Assembly: GCF_950005125.1 (NCBI RefSeq)
Contig: NC_080090.1
Span: 27,802,001-27,866,000 of the forward strand
DNA: 64,000 bases
Direction of reading: 5' to 3'
From: Chionomys nivalis
Taxonomy: Eukaryota > Chordata > Mammalia > Rodentia > Cricetidae
Shown here: in pieces, positions 57,725 to 64,000 of the stretch
Numbering within the stretch: the stretch's first letter is position 1
Layout of the letters: each line of letters starts with the position of its first letter
Notes under the pieces: generated by a model
Told to the model about the DNA's origin: nothing
Databases searched by the model: none
The model's input: only the letters and a program-made list of their open reading frames with translations
Position numbers and translations under genes: made by a program

Positions 57725-58281
57725 TTCAGCTCCACCAGACATATACTTTTATTTTCCTTATTCCTTGCCAAACATTTGACACGACCAGAAGGGCACGAGA
57801 GTCACAGCACACTGGGAAATCTGGTCAAGCAAGCAGTCAGCTGCAAACACGACTGGAGAACTGTGGCAGTTCCTGAGTCTGCAATCATGCCTTGAAAGAG
57901 TGTATAAGAACCCTAAGGGCAGCGTTTTCATCCAAAATGACATAGAAAACATTTGGATTTTGCTAAACCCAGCCCCAACAAAGCAGAGCAACAATGTAGT
58001 GGGGGTGGGGGTGGGAAAGCAAGGTGGGATGGACTGGGGTTCTTGAGAATGGTTAGAGCACGCGGCCATTCTGCGCTCATGGAACACAGGAGCAAACACA
58101 GGACACAATCACAAACGTCAGCGAGCACAATCGAGCACACACACAATACAACACTAGAATGCAATCTTTTTTTTTTTTTTTTTTAAGAAAAATGATAGAA
58201 AAGATGGTTTCTCACCCCTCAAAACAAAACTGGAACTTTGGTTTACAGGCCCGGCTATGCCCATATGCCCTCCTCGTCATC
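57725..58281 (-). other. Candidate terminal exon with 3' UTR (unidentified gene)
   Basis: On the minus strand, a branch-point-like GTGACTAAC (58345-58354) is followed by a pyrimidine-rich tract (CTTCTCTTCTTTCATTCTGG onward) and CGGCCGCAG ending at 58282. The following bases encode DDEEGIWA and a TAG stop (58255-58257). About 500 bp further on lies AATAAA (minus strand, 58748 is outside it; the signal is at 57748-57753), so the exon would be mostly 3' UTR. A poly-A tract within that UTR (58167-58184) is unhelpful. I do not recognise the eight-residue tail. The acceptor is in a small G+C-rich patch, and every element could occur by chance. Confidence 0.25.
58167..58184. repeat. Poly-T run (18 bp)
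   Basis: Eighteen uninterrupted T residues. An internal A-tract of the candidate minus-strand 3' UTR, with no SINE body attached. Confidence 0.95.
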
Positions 58282-58359
58282 CTGCGGCCGGCCCGAGGTG
58301 GGGAGGTGCACAGAGGGGAGGAGCGCCAGAATGAAAGAAGAGAAGGTTAGTCACACCAA

Positions 58360-61300
58360 CATGCACTGAAAGCACACGATTCTGAACTTTCTGCTTCATC
58401 TGAAAGAGCAAGGAAAAAAATCCACCGTCACTTAAATTCCACATGGCTGGTTTGTCAAATGCATAACCAAGTTTTGTATCTATGACAACCCCCCACAAAA
58501 ACATTCCACCCACTCAAGCTGTGATTCTGTCAAGATTGGATTAGGAGATTAAAATTAGTCTACATTAAGCAAATGATTATTTTTTTTGTAAGCATGCAAT
58601 CTGAATTGTATATGCCTAAGGAGTGGATTAAACCTTTAAAGTAAGCAGAGAAGTAATTATAGTAATCAAATACCCTTAATTTCTCTTAAGCTTAAAGTAT
58701 CAATAAAAGATGAAGAAGAATTAAAGAAAAACTTTCTACTTAGGTGGAATAAACTCTTCAGCATGGGATAACTCACATTAGTCACTTTACAAAGTCTCCG
58801 ACACACCGCCGTCTTATTTGTCTCGTTCTAGCTGGTACCCAGCATAGAGAAAGGTGTGCATCTCTGCAACAACTGGTTTTGCATTGATAACCAAAGAAGA
58901 CTGCAAACCTCCAATCCGGCAGAATGCTCGCCAAAAGGGTATTGCTTAGTTTAACACTGTATTCATCTATGGCTAAACAAAAACCAATTTGGTTTGAATT
59001 CTGATTGAAAATGCTTCCAAAATGCCCTGGCTAACTTCTCCTAGAGAAGTGGCCAATAAGCAGGGGGCTCAAATTCTTGAAGACAGTAGTATGCTCTATG
59101 ATAGCCTTTGCTCTATGGCAAAGTCTCGACTGAGAATAGTGCTCTCTGTCATGGGGCATCTCCAAACAAGCATGTAGGAGAGAGTGGTCTACGAGCTGGC
59201 CCACACATCATCTGAGGGCAGGATGCTTACCAATGACAACAGAGTTGGCAGGACTAGCTTCTTTGGAAAGAACTGAAAGTAAGGGGAAAGGAACTCGGAA
59301 CATTTCTTCAGATTTGGATCTGTACTGTGGCAGGTGTGGGGTGCAGTAGCAGCTTGAATCCCATGGAAATGCCACTACCTCAGACCTCCACAAGCAGGAA
59401 TTACAGTTCAATACACGCGTTCACACTCTTCAGGAAGCCAAGGCAATTGTTATCTACTCAAGGATTCAGATTATTCTCTTTGAATTGGTTCCCAATACAG
59501 TTCCCTCCTTTGTTTATCTTATGAATTTAAAATATTATTTTGAGAGAAGATCCAGAGACATATTGTCAAAAGAATCAGTGGTCCATAAACTTCAGAATTC
59601 CTCATGGGACTTTCAACCAAGAGAGTTTGAACTGGGAAAGTCAGTCTGAATCTTCATTTGATAGTTTAGATGGACATATTCTAGAAGGAAGTTCAGTGAT
59701 CAGTTTGGAGGAGTAAGTGCTCCTGCAACACACGTCTTTATCCCTACAGGACAGAGGGACTCATACTGTCACACTCACTGACTTTCCTCTCTGTCTCTGA
59801 AGAAAAGCAAACTTGATGTCCCTTTCCATGTTAATAAAGAAAACACGGTTATAACAGGGCACCCCAGGGCAGGATTAAGTAAGCTTTGGGGACCTAGCAA
59901 CCTGTGAAAGTCAATGTAGAATTTCAGTGGGTATGTGTGTAAACATACTCTCTGAAGAGAGGCCCTGACTTTCATCAAAAGATTCTTGACCCCCAAAGTC
60001 ACCTCTGTAGGGAAATTCCAGGCATGGAAAGATGCTACAATTTGCCAGTTACAAAGCCAAATTGGAGGGTTTTCTGTGAAATGCAGCCCACAGCTCCTGC
60101 TGACCGCTTCCTAAATGGCTGTCAAATAACTTTGCTTGTAGAGCAATTTATTTCATTTTGCATTTAAAGTCCAACAGCATATTTACATGGAGTTTGTTCC
60201 AAGTCCATTCATATAGGGTTTCAATTTCAGAAAAGAAGAAAGAAAAGCCAATGCCACCAAAATCTGCCACTACTTTTCTAACAGTGAAGCATGGCCCTAA
60301 TGCAAATCACTTTTAGCAAATTAAATATATTAAAGAGTGGTAATTAATTATGATTGAAACAGACAGGAGTTGTAGCTTGAAAATATACACTGCCAATATC
60401 ACTACTGTTCCTCGTCCACCATAGAAATAAAAAGGAGCTCCCAGATGTCGAGGGTCATTACAAACCAGATGTTGAGATCGACGTCATGTATGCTAGCGGA
60501 TAAAGTAAAGAAATATGACAGCCCAATATAAACTCAGCTAACATTTAACATGGTGCAAAGGTGGAGAAACTCCTTTCACGAACTGAGAATATTACGTATT
60601 TTAAAAAGTTCTTCACTTTCAAAGTTTAAGAAGGTTTTAGAAAAATTAGAAGGGGAAATGGTGGCCATTTCTGGTCTTTCTTGTCTTCAAAGCGTAAACA
60701 CAAACTGCCCCTCACCACCAAGTCCTTTGGGTCAGAGTGAGTGTCCGCTTGAGAAGTAAAAAGCAAAGACGCAGGAGCTAATCTGAGAGGCAGCTCCATG
60801 TCTTCCAAACATTTGCAACTGTCTGACTGTTCCCTGCTCGCCTCTCTTTATGTAAATATTAAGTTCTCCAGCAACCTTACCCCACAGAAATGTAAATCAG
60901 TAGAAAACAAACAAAAACAAACAACAACATAACACATATGGACACTTGATCCCTGATTGCCGGCCCATCGTTTAGAGATGCCTGCAGTTTTAAAATGCCT
61001 CCTCTGACGTTTCTGTCTCCAGCGGCTCTTCTGGATTCTGACTGCTGTTTGATCCCTGGTGTGTCCTTTGTGAGCAACTGCTCTGCCAGAAGTTGCCAAA
61101 ATATCTGGATGGGAAGAGGCTGCTCTGGTCCTTCAATCATCTGTTTGCTTTTGTCTACAGCATCTTAAAGCTGGGAACATGCTCAGTGGATTGAAGCCCA
61201 GAGACGAGAGACCACAAAACAGCCAGTTCTGAGGTTAGGGGAGGCTTAACTGTCAAACAACCCCGGGATGTGTCTACAGCTCTGAGGATGATGTGACGGA

Positions 61301-62800
61301 CAAGAGGCCCTGATGGAAATCCTTACAGTCCAGATGCCAGGCTCTAATGGGATTCTCTAAATACTGAGATAAAACAAATTCCTCCCTAGATGGGCTGCTC
61401 ACTGTGGGTTTGTTGATGACAAGATCTAGAAGCAAAGGAACTGAGTCATTGTTGACAAGTCAAAAGGCTTGTTGTTATGTGTGTTGGGAGGGGGTGGCAT
61501 TTATGAGCCCATCAAGGAAGCCCTGAACAGGAACCTGATAGCCTGGCATGATAAACGACCCAGGGTAAGCCTTTAATGGACCTCGATGTTGAAGTGGTAG
61601 GTATAGCAGGTAGGCAAACCCAAGTCCATCACTGGGTGTTTTCTAAAACATCTGTAGTCCTTTTGGAGTTATTAGAACGATTTTTTTCCCTTAAAACTGT
61701 AAGGGGTAAGCTTTTAATGAAGACCTTATTGTCATACCTGTCTTACACAGAAAAGAGGAAGAAATCAAGGGAGAAACACTTTCAGTGGCTTTTGTCGGAA
61801 CCTACCATCGTCTGCAAGAAAGTAAGCCTCACCCCTGGCCAGGAGACCTTGCCGTATGGGATGGGGTCAGAGTGAACTCTCTCCAAACCATCCCTCACCC
61901 CTACTTTTGATCATGGCTTCTCTGAAACTTCAAGTCACAAAAGCAGGGCTATAGTGTGGGGTGTACGACATGCCCTAGCCCAGGTTCCATTAAGTCATCC
62001 TCTTGCCACTTCCGGCTGCAACCTGTGCGAAGGGAAACAGGCTTGGAGAAAGCCAGGGAGGGAGCCTTGACAGGGCGCTGCATCGTCTCCCATGTTCAAG
62101 TCCAAATCTTCCTCTAAAGTCTGCTTATTCACATCTTTTCTCGGTCTAGTTCATGGATGCTTGATCTACAGAACAAGTGTCTACCCAGATGATGGAGTCA
62201 GGTATGATTATGATCTCATATGTGACTTCTATTTGCTTCAGCTTGCATGTTCCCCAAAGAATAAGAAAGGCTCAGCCAGGCTTATATACATGTTCCTGGC
62301 TGTTTTAAGTATAAATGCTTGCTTGTTTCTGAGCTGTTTCAAAGCTACCAGCAAGTATCAGTGCCTCCTTTAGATCAGAGAGACAACTCATAGCCATCCG
62401 CATTTCTCCACTAAGTTTTACACAGGTGTCAGGTAGCTTTTGGTAGAGATACAGGTGCGCTGAGGGGAGGATGAGGCAAAGCACCAATGAACCTCTGGCA
62501 GGGTGCTGTGGAGCCAAGGCAAAATTCCAGACTGGTCAAGTGGAAATGTGTACCGTCCTGACTCTGCCCGAGCTGAACCCTAGAAAGCATATTTGGGTCT
62601 CCCTTGGTGGTGCGTGTTGACTCTGCTCAGCCTAGCTCGGAAGTACTCTGGACCATACACTGACCCCTTCCCCGAATGGGGATGATCCCCGTTCGTGGGT
62701 GATGCTACAACCTAGGTCCAGTTATTTGACTCTTGTAGGAAAAGGGTCCTCACAAGCCATGGGACTTGTTCACATGGCCACATCAGCAGCAGTTCAGCAA
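58360..62800. other. Unique non-coding DNA, no gene seen
   Basis: About 4.4 kb free of young SINEs. 58540-58740 and 60110-60390 are A+T-rich with homeodomain-like TAATTA cores and an octamer ATGCAAAT at 60300-60307, so they are candidates for conserved regulatory DNA. A near-perfect 10-bp stem with 3-bp loop (CGAATGGGGA / TCCCCGTTCG) lies at 62673-62695. Frames are 99 codons or less. Confidence 0.45.
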
Positions 62801-62805
62801 GTTTC

Positions 62806-62854
62806 CACGTCTCTGTGGGGGAAGGGCATTTCACGTCTCTGTGGGGGAAGGGCA
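62806..62854. repeat. 26-bp tandem duplication
   Basis: CACGTCTCTGTGGGGGAAGG followed by GCA occurs at 62806 and again at 62832 without mismatch over 23 bp. Confidence 0.9.
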
Positions 62855-63465
62855 GTACCTTACTCCCTTCAGACTGCCTGACAAGTTCTCAGACACAGGA
62901 GCCCAAGAAATTTTTTTAAGTGAGTGCCAATGCCAGGTTTCGTTCTTGCTTTTTCCAATAAGCCTTCTGAGAGAGAACGCTGTCTGGCTGCCCGAGCTGC
63001 CCAGGCTTGAGGATCGCTGCCCATGTCTCCACGGCATATTTTTGCCCTTTCTATCACAAGCTCTATCCTTCCCTGGCTCGTTCTTTGCTCCCTGCCTGGT
63101 CAGGGCTGGAACTTCCCCGGTGGACTGGGAAATGACTGACTGGCCCTCACGTGAAAAGGCACTGGAGCACTTCTCAGGACAGAGGCAGACCGGACAGCCT
63201 GCGGAAGCAGGCGGGCTGATCTCAGGAAGAACAGGCAAGGCTACCACAGAGACACCCTTGCTAAAGCTCTCAGAACATTACAGACACTTGGGTGGCAGCC
63301 CTTTCCCTTCGCTTTTAACTTGGCATCTTCAGGGAGTCACTCAAAATTTTAGTTCCATGTAAGAAATTTATCCTTATTCCTTTCCAGAGAAAAAGACAGT
63401 CAGAGAAGACAGTCTCTTGTGAACAGATCCAGTTCTCTGGGTTGGAGCCGAAACTGCTGGACGGC
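62855..63465. other. Unique DNA with the window's longest open frame
   Basis: A 198-codon plus frame (62766-63362) and a 138-codon minus frame (62831-63247) overlap. The plus frame includes the 26-bp duplication, has no recognised domain or signal, and the double-strand openness reflects G+C-rich composition. I do not call it a gene. Confidence 0.4.
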
Positions 63466-63470
63466 TCTCC

Positions 63471-63575
63471 ATTGGCCAGCAATATTGTTTGGGAGCACAA
63501 AGTCAACATCTGTGAGCAGCCGAGTCCCTGCCAGGGAGCCATAAAAAGGGGCGGGAGTGAAGACAGGCTTTATTT
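63471..63575 (+). promoter_or_regulatory. TATA/CCAAT-like promoter candidate
   Basis: ATTGGCCAGC (inverted CCAAT box, 63471-63480) lies 70 bp upstream of CATAAAAAGG (TATA-like, 63540-63549), which runs into GGGCGGG. A start site near 63570 would be expected. The spacing is typical of a pol II promoter, but no exon or open frame of note follows before the window ends. Chance occurrence is quite possible. Confidence 0.25.
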
Positions 63576-63798
63576 TTGCTCCTTCATCTATCAGTCATTA
63601 ACACTTGGCTTTGTTAAACACAGTAAAATTTGTGTTTTGAACTGGAATATTTCTTGGCTGGTGGGACACCAAATTTCCTAGTTTTTGACTTTGTATGTCC
63701 CCTGTTACTTACAGACAAAAACAGGATTCGTGCAATTCCCACAGTTCATGGGGTGGGCGCCGTGAGAATTAAATCAGGGAATAAAAACTAAACTAGTT

Positions 63799-63970
63799 CC
63801 TATCGGGCACATCGTTTGTGCTGGGAGTGTTCTGGCATTTTCTCTGCACACTAGTAAATAGGTGCACAAATCGGGATGTGTGCACCTATCGGGCACATCA
63901 TTTGTGCTGGGAGTGTTCTGGCATTTTCTCTGCACACTAGTAAATAGGTGCACAAATCGGGATGTGTGCA
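63799..63970. repeat. 86-bp tandem duplication, one mismatch
   Basis: The sequence from CCTATCGGGCACATCG at 63799 to GGATGTGTGCA at 63884 is repeated exactly head-to-tail at 63885-63970, differing at one base (ATCGTTTG versus ATCATTTG). About 99 percent identity implies a very recent duplication, a VNTR, or an assembly artefact. Confidence 0.95.
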
Positions 63971-64000
63971 GTGTCGTGCAGTGCCATTATTTCACAAATA

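Noticed and set aside
62766..63362. 198-codon plus-strand open frame, the longest in the window
   Set aside because: No known domain, overlapped by a 138-codon minus frame, contains a 26-bp tandem duplication, and has no splice or promoter context.
1..64000. CRISPR array, operon, phage or endogenous retrovirus provirus
   Set aside because: The direct repeats are minisatellites without uniform spacers. No retroviral LTR pair or gag/pol/env-like frame was seen, and the composition is mammalian.

Overview
This window is vertebrate nuclear DNA from a rodent, most likely a cricetid (hamster, vole or deer mouse group). The evidence is its interspersed repeats: B1, B2/B3 and B4/ID-type SINEs and a URR1 DNA transposon are rodent-restricted. 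The full-length B1 at 49331-49494 carries the variant 3' half (TAGTTCCAGGACAGGCTCC, then ACAGAGAAACCCTGTC) that I associate with cricetids rather than Mus. There is no bacterial or viral gene organisation.

I recognise no protein-coding gene. The longest open frames are 198, 190 and 166 codons, show no family I know, and several run through repeats, so they look like chance frames. Two places deserve a coding check. One is a possible minus-strand terminal exon at about 57725-58281, with branch point, pyrimidine tract, CAG acceptor, a short acidic C-terminus with stop, and an AATAAA about 500 bp downstream. The other is an unrecognised 115-codon minus-strand frame at 30150-30497. A TATA/CCAAT-like arrangement lies at 63471-63570. 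All three are weak inferences. The sequence is best read as intergenic or intronic DNA.

Layout. 1-5.2 kb: unique DNA, then a block of B3, B4/ID-like and a rodent medium-reiterated repeat. 5.2-15.4 kb: mostly unique, with a truncated B1 that has perfect target-site duplications. 15.4-15.6 kb: a 32-bp minisatellite with dimeric higher-order structure. 15.8-22.2 kb: many old MIR/L2 fossils, an inverted repeat and a hAT-like relic. 22.2-29 kb: L2 ends, a 104-bp polypyrimidine tract, a B2/B3 and a GA microsatellite. 29-34 kb: a 28-bp minisatellite and an L2. 34-41 kb: mostly unique. 41-50 kb: the densest repeat block (B2, three B1s, MER20 with a nested hAT MITE, MER5A, MIRs, URR1, a second medium-reiterated repeat). 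50-57 kb: unique with L2, CR1/L3-like pieces and a 31-bp triplication. 57.7-64 kb: the possible terminal exon, quiet AT-rich unique DNA, and a near-perfect 86-bp tandem duplication at the window end.

Because no genes were identified, there is no pathway to describe. The new or unusual content is structural: local tandem duplications of several ages, nested transposons, and extreme purine/pyrimidine tracts. I found no sign of a previously undescribed molecular system.
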